Source: Rickettsia canadensis str. McKiel
GTDB lineage: Bacteria > Pseudomonadota > Alphaproteobacteria > Rickettsiales > Rickettsiaceae
Assembly (NCBI RefSeq): GCF_000014345.1
Contig: NC_009879.1
Coordinates: 511,501-575,500, forward strand
DNA: 64,000 nucleotides
Reading direction: 5' to 3'
How positions within the stretch are numbered: the stretch's first letter is position 1; each line of letters begins with the position of its first letter. The notes beneath the pieces were generated by a model, which had not been told where the DNA came from, searched no databases, and was given only the letters and a program-made list of their open reading frames with translations. Positions 9,890 to 19,097 of this stretch are shown here, one piece after another. The translations under genes were made by a program, and so were the position numbers.

Positions 9890-10490
9890 ATGACAAAACT
9901 ATCAAAACTGATTGGATAATTAGCCTAAATTAACTGAAGCTTTTTTTCGTACAAGACATTTGCATGTTAAAAAATTAATATTAGTAGTCATTACTGGTTC
10001 ATGAGCATCAGTATGTCTATTAATATATTCATTAATCATGTCATCAGTCACATTACCACTAGTCGCACTAAAGTATTCTCTTACCACCCATAAATGTCTA
10101 CCCCAATACTTTTTTCTTAATATTGGAAATTCTTCTTGTATTTTTTTTGATGATCTCCCTTTGGCTTTTTGCACAAATTCACTCACTTTAATATGAGGTG
10201 GTATATTGGCAAATATATGTATATGATCGCTTGATATTACTCTATTTTCTATTTTAACATTGAGTTCTTCTACAACTACTGCAATAATTTCTCTCACTCG
10301 CTTTTTGATGTCATAGGTTAATACCTTGTATCGATATTTTGTAATCCACACTATATGTGGATATCGATGATAGTAAACGGTGCGTGATTTGTTGCTATAT
10401 TGAGTCATGGGGCTTATGATGCTAACACATCATGGCTCAACATGGCAAGCTAAAGCTTTCCCATCTGGAAGATGGAGGTTTTAACCACCA
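9890..10490 (-). mobile_element. IS200/IS605-type insertion sequence
   Basis: A single-gene IS200-like element lies between the translocase and ampG. The transposase frame is intact. Outside its start, at about 10466-10480, sits the small hairpin cccatctggaagatgg expected near an IS200 end, and a related hairpin recurs with the decayed copy at 57.4-57.8 kb. Exact ends are not certain, since these elements make no target duplication. Confidence 0.7.
9920..10408 (-). CDS. tnpA: IS200-type transposase TnpA (Y1 HUH family)
   Basis: Single-strand transposase of 162 residues that cuts and joins at end hairpins. It begins with the typical SRTVYYHRYPHIVWITKYRYKV. It has the metal-binding HUH motif in SSDHIHIFANIPP (about residues 60-72) and the nucleophilic tyrosine in VVREYFSATSGNVTDDMI (about residue 112). 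The C-terminal tail INFLTCKCLVRKKASVNLG is slightly longer than the family norm. The frame is intact, so the element may still be mobile. A decayed relative lies at 57.4-57.8 kb. Confidence 0.9.
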   Translation of the reverse strand: MTQYSNKSRTVYYHRYPHIVWITKYRYKVLTYDIKKRVREIIAVVVEELNVKIENRVISSDHIHIFANIPPHIKVSEFVQKAKGRSSKKIQEEFPILRKKYWGRHLWVVREYFSATSGNVTDDMINEYINRHTDAHEPVMTTNINFLTCKCLVRKKASVNLG

Positions 10491-10556
10491 AAGGGACTAT
10501 AAAAAGAGTAATAATTATATTAGATTCTTTGCTTATCTTCAGTTATTATAGGATTT

Positions 10557-11807
10557 ATGTTAAATAATTCTTGTTTATGTATTATTTGGTTGTTTGGATT
10601 TATTAGCGGTTTTAATCTAATGATTACTGGTAATACTTTAAATTATTGGCTTGCTAGAGAAAATATAGCCCTGCAAACAATCGGTATATTATCGTTCATA
10701 ACGCTTCCCTACTCTATTAATTTTTTATTAGCACCGGTTTTTGATGCTCTGCAAATTAAATATTTGAATAAAATATTCGGTCATAGATTATCTTGGATTT
10801 GCTTAACTAGTAGTGCATTAGTATTTCTTGTGTATATTTTTAGTTTTTTAGATCCTCGTACTAATCTATTATTATTTGCTTTCACAGCTTTAATTATCTC
10901 TTTTTTTAGTGCCGTACAAGATACTATATTAAGTGCTTTAAGAACGGAAATAGTACCTAAAGAATCGCTTGTGTTTACTTCAGGAATATATATATGCGGT
11001 TATCGGGTCGGTATGCTTCTTGCAGGTTCTGGAGCTATTTATTTATCTATTTATTTAACATTTAATGCAATATATAAAATCTTTGCCGGTTTAGTATTTA
11101 TTTATTTAATTTTATTGATTGTAGGAATTAAGTATTGTTATTTAAATGAGAATAATATACAGATAATCAAGAATGATATAAAAAATAATCAAAATAAAAA
11201 GAACATCATAAATTTTATATATAATGCGTTACAACCTATAGGTTCTGTTTATTTCATTATTCTTATATTAATTTTCCTAGTATTATATAGATTACCTGAT
11301 AACTTAATTAATGTTATGATTAATCCGTTTTTGCTTCATCTTGGATATGATGCTTTTGAAATAGCAAGTGTTGGAAAGTTTTGGGGTGTTGTAGGAGCTA
11401 TAATCGGCGGATTAGTCGGCGGTGTTATTATGAAACATAAAAATATATTAAATAGTATATTGTTATTTGGTATTATTCACGCTTTAGGACATATTGTATT
11501 TATTTTTCTTGAAATAAACGGTAAAAGTTCTTTATTATTATTTATTACAATAGGAATAGAAAGTATTACCGGCGGTATGACAATGACTACTTATATCGCT
11601 TTTATTTCTTCGCTTTGCCAAGGTAAGTTTCGCGCTACTCAATATTCTTTTCTTTCATCAATGATGGGGATTTCACGCTCAATTTTTCCTATAATTTCAG
11701 GCTATATAGTAGTAAATTTTGGTTGGCAAAATTTCTTTTTATTTACTACAATTATTACTATTCCCTCTTTGCTAATATTATTGAAATTAAAAACTAAACT
11801 ACAATGA
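10557..11807 (+). CDS. ampG: AmpG-like MFS muropeptide transporter
   Basis: Inner-membrane MFS transporter of 416 residues with about twelve helices. N-terminal features match AmpG permeases, which import anhydromuropeptides for cell-wall recycling: LNYWLARENIALQTIGILSF, then LPYSINFLLAPVFDAL and GHRLSWICLT. Rickettsia carry several ampG paralogs and some may carry other substrates, so the substrate is inferred from family only. The gene starts 66 bases after the probable IS200 end. Confidence 0.82.
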   Translation: MLNNSCLCIIWLFGFISGFNLMITGNTLNYWLARENIALQTIGILSFITLPYSINFLLAPVFDALQIKYLNKIFGHRLSWICLTSSALVFLVYIFSFLDPRTNLLLFAFTALIISFFSAVQDTILSALRTEIVPKESLVFTSGIYICGYRVGMLLAGSGAIYLSIYLTFNAIYKIFAGLVFIYLILLIVGIKYCYLNENNIQIIKNDIKNNQNKKNIINFIYNALQPIGSVYFIILILIFLVLYRLPDNLINVMINPFLLHLGYDAFEIASVGKFWGVVGAIIGGLVGGVIMKHKNILNSILLFGIIHALGHIVFIFLEINGKSSLLLFITIGIESITGGMTMTTYIAFISSLCQGKFRATQYSFLSSMMGISRSIFPIISGYIVVNFGWQNFFLFTTIITIPSLLILLKLKTKLQ

Positions 11808-11902
11808 ATGATGTCTTCAATACTTTTTTACATATAATATTTTAATACGATATTTGGCTATTGTATTTCATTATATACCGAGTATTTTTTATATTAAATT
11901 AA

Positions 11903-12076
11903 AGTGCAAAATATCGTAGTATTAAGAAAGTTCTACCAAGTGTAAGTACTGCTTGGGCGTGTATGTTATCGTTTTATTATACGTATGGTCGCTACCACAG
12001 GTTTATAGCCATTATTGTGGCTATCACACTTATTATAGGAATCGTTGCACTTATTTTTTATTTAGATGAGATATAA
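11903..12076 (+). pseudogene. Remnant of a membrane protein C-terminus
   Basis: The only coding-like signal in the 465 bases between ampG and the LysE-type gene. An open frame of 57 codons without a good start reads KKVLPSVSTAWACML, then a clear hydrophobic helix HRFIAIIVAITLIIGIVAL, ending YLDEI. It looks like the tail of a transporter gene that lost its 5' part, but no family can be named. The rest of the gap (12077-12272) shows nothing recognisable. Confidence 0.35.
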
Positions 12077-12272
12077 TTTTAGTTTCTATATTGATATCAA
12101 TATTATCTGCTTAAATTCGTATAGAATGTTATATATTTATTTTGGTAAATATCACTCAAATAACATTGGAATTCTAATATATTCATAGGTATATGGTTTT
12201 GATCATTGGCAATGAATGAGCGGTTCTAATATTAGAAAATGTTATTATATTAAAAATAATTAATAAAATAGA

Positions 12273-12914
12273 ATGAATAACGATATATTAAGTGCTTTTT
12301 TACATGGCATTGTTTTAGCGCTTGGTTTAATAGTGCCACTCGGAGTACAAAATATTTTTATATTTAATCAAGGAGCAAAACAGCCAAAGTTTAGTAAGGT
12401 TTTACCTAGCATAATTGCGGCCTCAATATGCGATACTATTCTTATATGTATGGCAGTGCTTGGTATATCTTTGTTAATTCTTGAAATTTCTTGGTTAAAA
12501 TTATTTATATTTATTGTTGGATTTATTTTTTTAATTTATATAGGATATAATACTTGGAATCAACTTCCTATTGATCTTACAACGAATTCTCAAGCTTTTT
12601 CAACTAAAAAACAAATTTTGTTTGCTATATCGGTGTCAATATTAAATCCCCATGCAATTATGGATACGATTGTAATAATAGGTACTAGTGCTTTAAAGTA
12701 TAACGGTAGTGCAAAAATTATATTCACCTTAACTTGCATACTTATATCTTGGATATGGTTTTTTTCTTTAGCAGTTGCAGGTTATAATATTACCAAATTA
12801 AATAAAAGTAGTACGATTTTAATTATGATTAATAAAATAGCGGCTATTATTATTTGGGTAGTTGCTGTCTATATAGGAGTGCAGTTATTGCATGAAATCG
12901 GTTTTATTAACTAG
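12273..12914 (+). CDS. LysE/ArgO-family amino acid exporter
   Basis: Inner-membrane exporter of 213 residues with six predicted helices. The family signature LGLIVPLGVQNIFIFNQGA is at residues 15-34, and the mid-protein motif is SVSILNPHAIMDTIVIIGTSA. The closest named members export lysine or arginine; the substrate here is inferred. Its last 23 bases overlap hemD, so the two are probably co-transcribed. Confidence 0.85.
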   Translation: MNNDILSAFLHGIVLALGLIVPLGVQNIFIFNQGAKQPKFSKVLPSIIAASICDTILICMAVLGISLLILEISWLKLFIFIVGFIFLIYIGYNTWNQLPIDLTTNSQAFSTKKQILFAISVSILNPHAIMDTIVIIGTSALKYNGSAKIIFTLTCILISWIWFFSLAVAGYNITKLNKSSTILIMINKIAAIIIWVVAVYIGVQLLHEIGFIN

Positions 12915-13572
12915 AAGCTTAGAAGAAAATAGGAAAATTATTAAAGAAATGAGTAAATCTAATTTAGATTTACATTATATTCATTGTCCTTTAATTAAAT
13001 ATAAAATATTAGATTTTAATGTTAATATTTTAGCTAATTACTCAAATATAATAATCACTAGTAAATATGCTGCTATAATTATTACAAAACATTACATCAA
13101 TCAAAATATTTGGGTAGTAGGTAACACATCAAAAAAATTGTTAGAAAACAAAGGTTTAAAAGTAACTTATACCGCTAAAAACTTGGAAGATTTGATTGAG
13201 CATTTTCCACCTAAGTTATATGAGCAGACTATATATTTATCTTCAAATGAAATTACTAAAGATTTACCTAATGAAATAGCTAGACATATCATTTATAGTG
13301 TAGAATATTTAAATGAGCTACCCGTATCTATTATAAAAGAATTTGAAAAAAATATTGATTTCATATTATGTTATTCTCAGAATAGTGCTAAAACTTTAGT
13401 AAAATTATTACTTCAGAATAATTTACTCCAATATGTACAAGAGAGTTTAGTTGTAGCTATAAGTTTGAAAGTCGCAAATATAGTGAGACCTTTTACAAAA
13501 AATGTGGTTTATTGTGATGATCAAAACCCTAACGATATAATCAAGTTATTATCTGACAATGCAAAAATTTAA
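12892..13572 (+). CDS. hemD: Uroporphyrinogen-III synthase
   Basis: Cyclises hydroxymethylbilane, the product of HemC, in heme synthesis. The 226 residues are divergent, as is usual for HemD. Supporting features are NIIITSKYAAIIITKHY, the NIWVVGNTSKKLLENKGL stretch corresponding to the conserved ...VG..Ta..l...G region, and a C-terminal half ending with VVAISLKVANIV. Context agrees: the next genes match the hemD-mitofilin-hemY order of alphaproteobacteria. It overlaps both neighbours. Confidence 0.82.
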   Translation: MKSVLLTRSLEENRKIIKEMSKSNLDLHYIHCPLIKYKILDFNVNILANYSNIIITSKYAAIIITKHYINQNIWVVGNTSKKLLENKGLKVTYTAKNLEDLIEHFPPKLYEQTIYLSSNEITKDLPNEIARHIIYSVEYLNELPVSIIKEFEKNIDFILCYSQNSAKTLVKLLLQNNLLQYVQESLVVAISLKVANIVRPFTKNVVYCDDQNPNDIIKLLSDNAKI

Positions 13573-14341
13573 TAGTTTATTTAAAAGTAAAAATATCTTT
13601 TTTACAGCAATAGTAATATTTGTCTTATCTTTTTCTACTTTTTATCATAATAGAGCCGATATTTTAAAATTATTTAAAAGTGATGCCAAAGATTTAAGCC
13701 AAACGTTTTATACGGTAGAAGAAAGTAAATTAAATATTAGTGAAGAAAAAAATGAAGCGCCGCTATTATCTACTCAGTCTCTTTTAAATTATGTAAGTTC
13801 TTTAAAATTCCCTGAAGCATTATTGCCCAAACAGAAAATAGAAACTATAGTTAATGCAGCCTTATCCGGATACAAGGAACAAGGAGCAAAGCCTATAACT
13901 AATAGAAAAGTGACGAATGGCACAATAGGTATGCTCAAATCAATTGACTATACCGCAGATACTTCAAAAATATATACTATAGGTTATATTCATTACTTAT
14001 TAAACGTAAATTTATTAGTATATAATTTTATGCAAGATAAAGATTATAGTAAAGAACTAAGAATAGTAAAATCCCATCTACTACCTCAAGATATAAGGAA
14101 TATTTTAAATAACTTAGAAGCATATAATAACAATTATCTTTTCTCTAAATCAAGTAGTACGCAAGTAATTTTTCCTACACATCATAAATGGCTGGAAAAA
14201 TTTATCAAAATTGAGAAAAAATCTTCTGTTATGATAATAAAAGAACAAGATAAAAATCTAATTTTAGAGAAATTAAACTATCTAATTGATTTTCTTTATT
14301 CAGAAAAATTTATGCAGGAGTTCATAAATCAAGATGTTTAG
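13559..14341 (+). CDS. Membrane-anchored protein in mitofilin/Mic60 position of the hem cluster
   Basis: A 260-residue protein with one N-terminal membrane helix (NIFFTAIVIFVLSFSTFYH) and a soluble, largely helical, lysine-rich remainder. No sequence motif is recognised. It overlaps hemD by 14 bases and the hemY-like gene by 8. In other alphaproteobacteria this slot is held by the Mic60/mitofilin-related protein, so it may be a reduced version. That is positional inference, not homology seen here. Confidence 0.6.
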   Translation: MQKFNSLFKSKNIFFTAIVIFVLSFSTFYHNRADILKLFKSDAKDLSQTFYTVEESKLNISEEKNEAPLLSTQSLLNYVSSLKFPEALLPKQKIETIVNAALSGYKEQGAKPITNRKVTNGTIGMLKSIDYTADTSKIYTIGYIHYLLNVNLLVYNFMQDKDYSKELRIVKSHLLPQDIRNILNNLEAYNNNYLFSKSSSTQVIFPTHHKWLEKFIKIEKKSSVMIIKEQDKNLILEKLNYLIDFLYSEKFMQEFINQDV

Positions 14342-15347
14342 GTTATTATTAATATGTGCTACTTTTTTACTATTTTATTTTGGGTTTACTTTAATAGAGA
14401 GCTTTGATTCAAAAGTTTTTATTAGTTTGTACGATTATAATATTGAAACTACTTTGTTCTTTAATCTTATTTTAGGGCTTGTATTACTAATTTCTTGTTT
14501 TATTGTCATTAGATTTCTAATATTAATTATCGAGTTACCGTCTAAAATACATAATATTTTTCATAAACGAAAAGTTAATCATGATAGGTATGCTTTAATT
14601 TTAGCTTTTGCAGAATATATTATGAGTAATAAAGCTAAATCTGCTTCTATTGCCCGCACAAATTTATCTTCTGAAGATCTAAAAGACTCACAAGAATTTC
14701 ATAATTTAATCTTAGCTGTAACTGAAGAGGATATAGATACAAAAATTTCTTATTTTCAAAAACTTATGAAATCTAAAGAATTCGCTTTTTACGGTAGCAA
14801 AAACCTAGCAAAACTTTATTATGATAAATCTTTGTATGAGGAAGCACAAAATTATGCAATAAAGGCTTATAATTTAAATGAACTTGATAGTGACAATTTA
14901 ATTACTTTAATGCATTGTTACGGAAAGCTTTCTCTATGGACCAAATTTACTTTTATAACGAATAAACTCACAAAATTTCATAAATATGACTCTATAAAAC
15001 AAATGCACGCAATTGTCGAGTATTACTTACTCGCAGCGAAGCAAGAAGTAGAAAGTAATAATATTGCTCATGCTATAGATTATTTGGAAACAGCTATAGA
15101 TTTAAATTTTTATAATGGCGAGTTGTTAGAATTTTATTTTACTTTAAATAATAAGCTTAATGTTAATAAAAAGACCAAAATATTAAAAGATGCTTTTCGT
15201 ATTGTTCCCTCTTTAAAGTTAGTACAGCTATTTAAAAAATTTACATCTCTATCAGATAGGCAAATTTACAAAGAATTAACTCAAGAGTTAGATGCTAAAA
15301 AAGATGAAATATTAATTTTGGCAATAGAAGCTTATTTAGAATTGTAG
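14334..15347 (+). CDS. hemY: HemY-like membrane protein with TPR-type C-terminus
   Basis: A 337-residue protein with two N-terminal membrane segments (LLLICATFLLFYFGFTLI and TTLFFNLILGLVLLISCFIVIRFLILIIELP), the layout of the HemY N-terminal domain. It is followed by helical repeats such as FYGSKNLAKLYYDKSLYEEA that look like TPRs. Proteins of this kind sit in hem operons of proteobacteria and are unrelated to protoporphyrinogen oxidase, despite the shared name. Its role is unclear; the position after hemD supports the call. Confidence 0.75.
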   Translation: MFRLLLICATFLLFYFGFTLIESFDSKVFISLYDYNIETTLFFNLILGLVLLISCFIVIRFLILIIELPSKIHNIFHKRKVNHDRYALILAFAEYIMSNKAKSASIARTNLSSEDLKDSQEFHNLILAVTEEDIDTKISYFQKLMKSKEFAFYGSKNLAKLYYDKSLYEEAQNYAIKAYNLNELDSDNLITLMHCYGKLSLWTKFTFITNKLTKFHKYDSIKQMHAIVEYYLLAAKQEVESNNIAHAIDYLETAIDLNFYNGELLEFYFTLNNKLNVNKKTKILKDAFRIVPSLKLVQLFKKFTSLSDRQIYKELTQELDAKKDEILILAIEAYLEL

Positions 15348-15363
15348 GTGTTGTTACATCCAC

Positions 15364-15510
15364 GTCATTCCCGCAAAAGCTGGAATCCAGAAAACTATAA
15401 TAAAAAACTTGTTTTTTATTATATCAAATAATGTAAATTACCTATATTAAGGTTATTTTTTTGGATTCCTACGATCAACGGAATGATAACCGTCCTGTGT
15501 TCCAAGTCAT
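15364..15510. repeat. Rickettsia palindromic element (composite)
   Basis: Begins gtcattcccgcaaaagctgg and contains the inverted counterpart ggattcctacgatcaacgg followed by gaatgataacc, then a further gtgttccaagtcat. Probably one element with an extra partial copy. It separates the convergent hemY-like and hydrolase genes. Confidence 0.65.
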
Positions 15511-15520
15511 ACAACAAAAA

Positions 15521-16240
15521 CTAATATAAAAATAGTTTTTTTTGATTCTTACTAGTTTCTTCATTTATATTATTATTATGATGATGATAATTAGATTGGA
15601 TTGTTATTAAATAATCCTTTATTGCTTTAGCAAATTCTTCAGTTTTATAACGAAAGAAATGGTCAGCACCGGTGATAATTTTATAATCAACTTTAATATG
15701 GGATTGTTGTTTAGATAATCTATTTGCTAGATTTTTTACATCATCTGCCGATACTATACTATCATTATCTCCCTGTAATATAAACCCTGGGATAGGACAA
15801 GGTGAAAGGAATGAAAAATCATATTTATGAATTGTATTAACTGGTGGTGAAATAGCAATAAAGTGATTTATTTCAGGACGTCGCATTACAAGCTGCATAG
15901 CTATCCATGCTCCGAACGAAAATCCTAATATTAGACTAGACTGAGCATTTGGGTTATTCTGCTGTAACCAATCGAGAGCTGCACCCGCATCAACAACTTC
16001 ACCGACTCCATTATCAAATTTACCTTGCGATCCCCCTACTCCTCTAAAATTAATACGTAAGACGGTATAACCGTTATCTGCTAAAATTTTATAGGCATTA
16101 TAAACTACTTTATTATTCATATTACCCTCATATAAAGGATGAGGATGAAGCACTAATGCAATAGGGGCATTAGGCGAGGTAGCTTTTGCATATCTTCCTT
16201 CAATTCGTCCTTCCGGACCATTAAAATAAACTTGCGGCAT
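15521..16240 (-). CDS. Alpha/beta hydrolase (COG2945-like)
   Basis: Cytosolic alpha/beta-hydrolase of 239 residues. Visible elements are LVLHPHPLYEGNMNNKVVY, FRGVGGSQGKFDNGVGEV, the nucleophile elbow LILGFSFGAWIAMQL (Ser at about residue 108), the acid in ILQGDNDSIVSADDV, and the catalytic His in ITGADHFFRYK. The HPHP/MNNKVV motif marks a bacterial family without a settled substrate. The C-terminal tail is rich in Asn/His (NYHHHNNNINEE). Confidence 0.87.
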   Translation of the reverse strand: MPQVYFNGPEGRIEGRYAKATSPNAPIALVLHPHPLYEGNMNNKVVYNAYKILADNGYTVLRINFRGVGGSQGKFDNGVGEVVDAGAALDWLQQNNPNAQSSLILGFSFGAWIAMQLVMRRPEINHFIAISPPVNTIHKYDFSFLSPCPIPGFILQGDNDSIVSADDVKNLANRLSKQQSHIKVDYKIITGADHFFRYKTEEFAKAIKDYLITIQSNYHHHNNNINEETSKNQKKLFLY

Positions 16241-16360
16241 AATTATTCATAATATTTAATTTGTTCGATATTGATATTTTACCACTTTTTCTTATTAGTG
16301 CAACTATTCTTATATTTTAAGCCACTAGCATTAAAATACGATTTATTGACGTACGCTGCC

Positions 16361-16602
16361 ATGTATACTAAAATAAATTCTTTTGATATAAAAATCGTAA
16401 TTACAAGAGGTCAAGGTTTTAAAAAGCTTATCGAATTATTATCTACTAAAAGCCCTTTTGTAAAATATAGAGATCATAACTTAATTGGCAATTTTTGGGT
16501 ATAAGAATGTCATATAGAGAGCCTGATTAGCTCTTAATTTATAAAATTGATGAAGATTTAATTATTTTTGAGCGTACCGGGACTCATTCAGATTTATTTT
16601 AA
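16361..16602 (+). pseudogene. Decayed YafQ-type (RelE superfamily) toxin
   Basis: The open part reads ITRGQGFKKLIELL...PFVKYRDHNLIGNF, matching the YafQ core with its dHxLxGn motif. It stops where the family continues. After a stop and a frame change the remaining family core follows: ECHIE, then PD-stop-LLIYKIDED and IIFERTGTHSDLF, ending at the expected C-terminus. The conserved W of the PDW motif is a stop codon. No antitoxin gene is seen upstream, so this is a dead half of a toxin-antitoxin pair. Confidence 0.75.
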
Positions 16603-16658
16603 ACCATATTTATAGCACCAGTAGCAAATTACTTTTGTAATTTGCTATTTACTATGAT

Positions 16659-17099
16659 CTAAGCAAATACTGCTCGCTCAACTGCATCTACGCTATGTTG
16701 TACTAAACCCTTAGCGATTTCTTTAGTAATCATCTTTTTTAAACCGTTTTTTAGTTCTTGTCTAATACATCCAAGTATTTGCGGTTCTGCTACAATAATC
16801 AATTCCTTATATTTAGCTTGATTATTCCTTGCTATTTTTTCTAAATGCTTAATAACACTTTTTGCTGCTTCTTTATGTTCTATTTCTCTGAGAGAAGTAT
16901 GAGGCTCAAATAATGATCCTGGTGTTGATTTATTTTGGTAAAAGCTTTGTCTTTTTTTTCTATGGTGGTGATGTTCCTCTAAATATAAAGATAATTTTAA
17001 AGGTTTATTAGTAGTAATTTTCACTCCTTGAGCGTCGTAAAGCATCATGTGCTTACTATCGATAACCGCAATTAATTTTAACGGTGCTGTAATTACCAT
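16659..17099 (-). CDS. Host attachment family protein (AtsC/PF10116-like)
   Basis: A 146-residue cytosolic protein of the family named for Agrobacterium attachment to plant cells. Supporting motifs are LIAVIDSKHMMLYDAQG at the N-terminus and LIIVAEPQILGCIRQEL plus ITKEIAKGLVQHSVDAVE at the C-terminus. An ATG four codons further upstream is also in frame, but the sequence ggaggtattt directly before the second ATG is an unusually good ribosome binding site, so the second ATG (MVITAPLKL) is chosen. The molecular role is not established; the name should not be read as proven adhesion. Confidence 0.8.
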   Translation of the reverse strand: MVITAPLKLIAVIDSKHMMLYDAQGVKITTNKPLKLSLYLEEHHHHRKKRQSFYQNKSTPGSLFEPHTSLREIEHKEAAKSVIKHLEKIARNNQAKYKELIIVAEPQILGCIRQELKNGLKKMITKEIAKGLVQHSVDAVERAVFA

Positions 17100-17140
17100 A
17101 AATACCTCCATAAAAACTAGTTAGTAGTTTTATGATAATA

Positions 17141-17878
17141 CTAATTATTTTTAAAACCTAATAATTTTTGTTTTTCACTATTAATTATTTGTTCAACCTT
17201 ATCATTAAGTATACGTACATCTGTTTGCTCCACCTCTTCTTTTGCTATTACGCCAATAATTTTTACCTTTATAGTTCCAGGTTGCTTAAACCAAAAACCT
17301 CTAGGCCAAAATAAACCGGCATTATGAGCCATCATCACAATTGGAACTTTAGTAATTGAAGCAAGCTTTACAGCACTTGGCTTAAATTTTACTATTCTAT
17401 CAGGCGGGACTTTGGTTGATTCTGGAAATATTATTAACCATAATCCTTCTTTTATTTTTTCCTGACCTTCTCTTAAAATCTGAGCAACCGAGCTATTAGT
17501 ACCTCGATCCACCGCAATCGGTTTTACCATACGAAGCCCCCAACCAAGCAAGGGTATATTAAATAATTCACGCTTTAATACCCAAGAATGTTTAGGAATA
17601 ATCAACTGCATAAACATTTGATCCCAAAAGGATTGGTGATTAGATACAACTATTGAGATTGTTGTCGGTAATTTCTCCAGCCCCTCTACTTCATATTTAA
17701 GACCGCAACAAATTTTTGCAAGCCACACAAAAGCATAAGAGAAGATAAGGGCAATTTTATATCTTATTTGATAGTTGACATTGAAATATGTTACTGGTAT
17801 GTAGCATATAAGAAAGACAATAAATGTAAATAACGATAATAATCCATAAAATGATAAAATTCTTAAACGCCAAAGCAT
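17141..17878 (-). CDS. plsC: 1-acyl-sn-glycerol-3-phosphate acyltransferase
   Basis: Converts lysophosphatidate to phosphatidate in phospholipid synthesis at the inner membrane. The 245 residues start with a hydrophobic anchor. The acyltransferase motif I NHX4D is seen as VVSNHQSFWDQMFM (about residues 78-91), followed by GWGLRMVKPIAVDRG and motif III FPESTKVPP (in place of the usual FPEGTR). The downstream PIVMMAHNAGLFWPRG also fits the family. It lies 30 bases beyond the host-attachment-family gene start, on the same strand. Confidence 0.9.
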   Translation of the reverse strand: MLWRLRILSFYGLLSLFTFIVFLICYIPVTYFNVNYQIRYKIALIFSYAFVWLAKICCGLKYEVEGLEKLPTTISIVVSNHQSFWDQMFMQLIIPKHSWVLKRELFNIPLLGWGLRMVKPIAVDRGTNSSVAQILREGQEKIKEGLWLIIFPESTKVPPDRIVKFKPSAVKLASITKVPIVMMAHNAGLFWPRGFWFKQPGTIKVKIIGVIAKEEVEQTDVRILNDKVEQIINSEKQKLLGFKNN

Positions 17879-17955
17879 AATTATTAAAATAATTATATTA
17901 ATTAAAATGGTACTTATAACATAATTTTACAATGAGTAAAATAAAAAGGCATTAA

Positions 17956-18948
17956 ATGAAAAAAACTGTTCTTTCCGGTGTGCAAGCAACCGGTTCTTTG
18001 CATCTTGGTAACTATTTAGGTTCAATTAGAAACTGGGTTAAAATGCAAGAAGAATATAATTGTTTTTTCTTCTTAGCAGATTTGCATTCTATCACAGTTG
18101 ATATTAAGCCGTCAGAACTTAATAATTCAATTATGGAGGTTATTGCACTCTATATAGCAGCAGGGTTAGAGGCCGATAAAGTAACAATTTTTGCACAAAG
18201 TATGGTAAAAGAGCATAGTGAGCTTGCTTGGCTACTAAGCTGCGTTACATCGCTTGGCTGGTTAAAGCGAATGATACAATTTAAAGATAAAGCAGGTAGC
18301 GATCAAGAAAAAGCTTGCCTTGGATTATTTTCCTATCCGGTACTTATGGCAGCGGATATTTTAATATATAAAGCTGATATAGTGCCTGTCGGTGAAGATC
18401 AAAAACAGCATCTAGAGTTAACAAGAGATATTGCAGGTATGATAAATAGGAAATTTAACAAAGAAATTCTAAAAGTACCTGAACCGCTAATTAATGGCTC
18501 AGGCACAAGGATCATGAGTTTGCGGGACGGGTTAAAGAAAATGAGTAAATCTGATATTTCGGATTTTTCGCGTATAAATTTGAAAGATGATAACGATCTT
18601 ATTCATCAAAAAATAAAAAAAGCTAAAACTGATCATTTAAGCTTTGTGAGCTATGATAAAGAGACAAGACCTGAAATTAGTAATTTATTAGATATTTATA
18701 GAAGTTTATCCAAAGAAAGTTTGGAAAAAATAATCGCTAATTATCAAAATCAAGGATTCGCAAAATTTAAAGAAGATTTAGCAGAAATTATTATTACAAA
18801 TCTACAACCGATACGTGATAAATATTTAGAATTAATGAATAATAAAGAGTATTTATTAAAAATACTTCACAAGGGAGCAGAAAAGGCAAGAATTAGAGCC
18901 TCTGAAACGGTAAATGAAGTGAAAGAACAATTTGGATTTATAATTTAA
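17956..18948 (+). CDS. trpS: Tryptophanyl-tRNA synthetase
   Basis: Class I synthetase of 330 residues. The HIGH-like signature is SGVQATGSLHLGNYLGSIRNW at the N-terminus, the KMSKS signature is LKKMSKSDISD (about residue 194), and GEDQKQHLELTRDIA is the usual tryptophan/ATP pocket segment. Length is normal. It is divergent from plsC with 77 bases between, and followed after 59 bases by tRNA-Ser(TGA). Confidence 0.97.
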   Translation: MKKTVLSGVQATGSLHLGNYLGSIRNWVKMQEEYNCFFFLADLHSITVDIKPSELNNSIMEVIALYIAAGLEADKVTIFAQSMVKEHSELAWLLSCVTSLGWLKRMIQFKDKAGSDQEKACLGLFSYPVLMAADILIYKADIVPVGEDQKQHLELTRDIAGMINRKFNKEILKVPEPLINGSGTRIMSLRDGLKKMSKSDISDFSRINLKDDNDLIHQKIKKAKTDHLSFVSYDKETRPEISNLLDIYRSLSKESLEKIIANYQNQGFAKFKEDLAEIIITNLQPIRDKYLELMNNKEYLLKILHKGAEKARIRASETVNEVKEQFGFII

Positions 18949-19007
18949 ATTTATATATTTCAAGATTTCCATTGAAATATACAAGATTATTTGCTATGAA
19001 TCTTCTT

Positions 19008-19097
19008 GGATAGGTGGCCGAGCGGTTTAAGGCACTAGTCTTGAAAACTGGCGTACGGGGAACCGTACCGTGGGTTCGAATCCCACCCTATCCGCCA
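19008..19097 (+). tRNA. tRNA-Ser (anticodon TGA)
   Basis: Ninety bases with encoded CCA and the long variable arm of class II tRNAs (GTACGGGGAACCGTAC). The acceptor GGATAGG pairs with CCTATCC; the anticodon loop CTTGAAA gives TGA. Confidence 0.96.
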
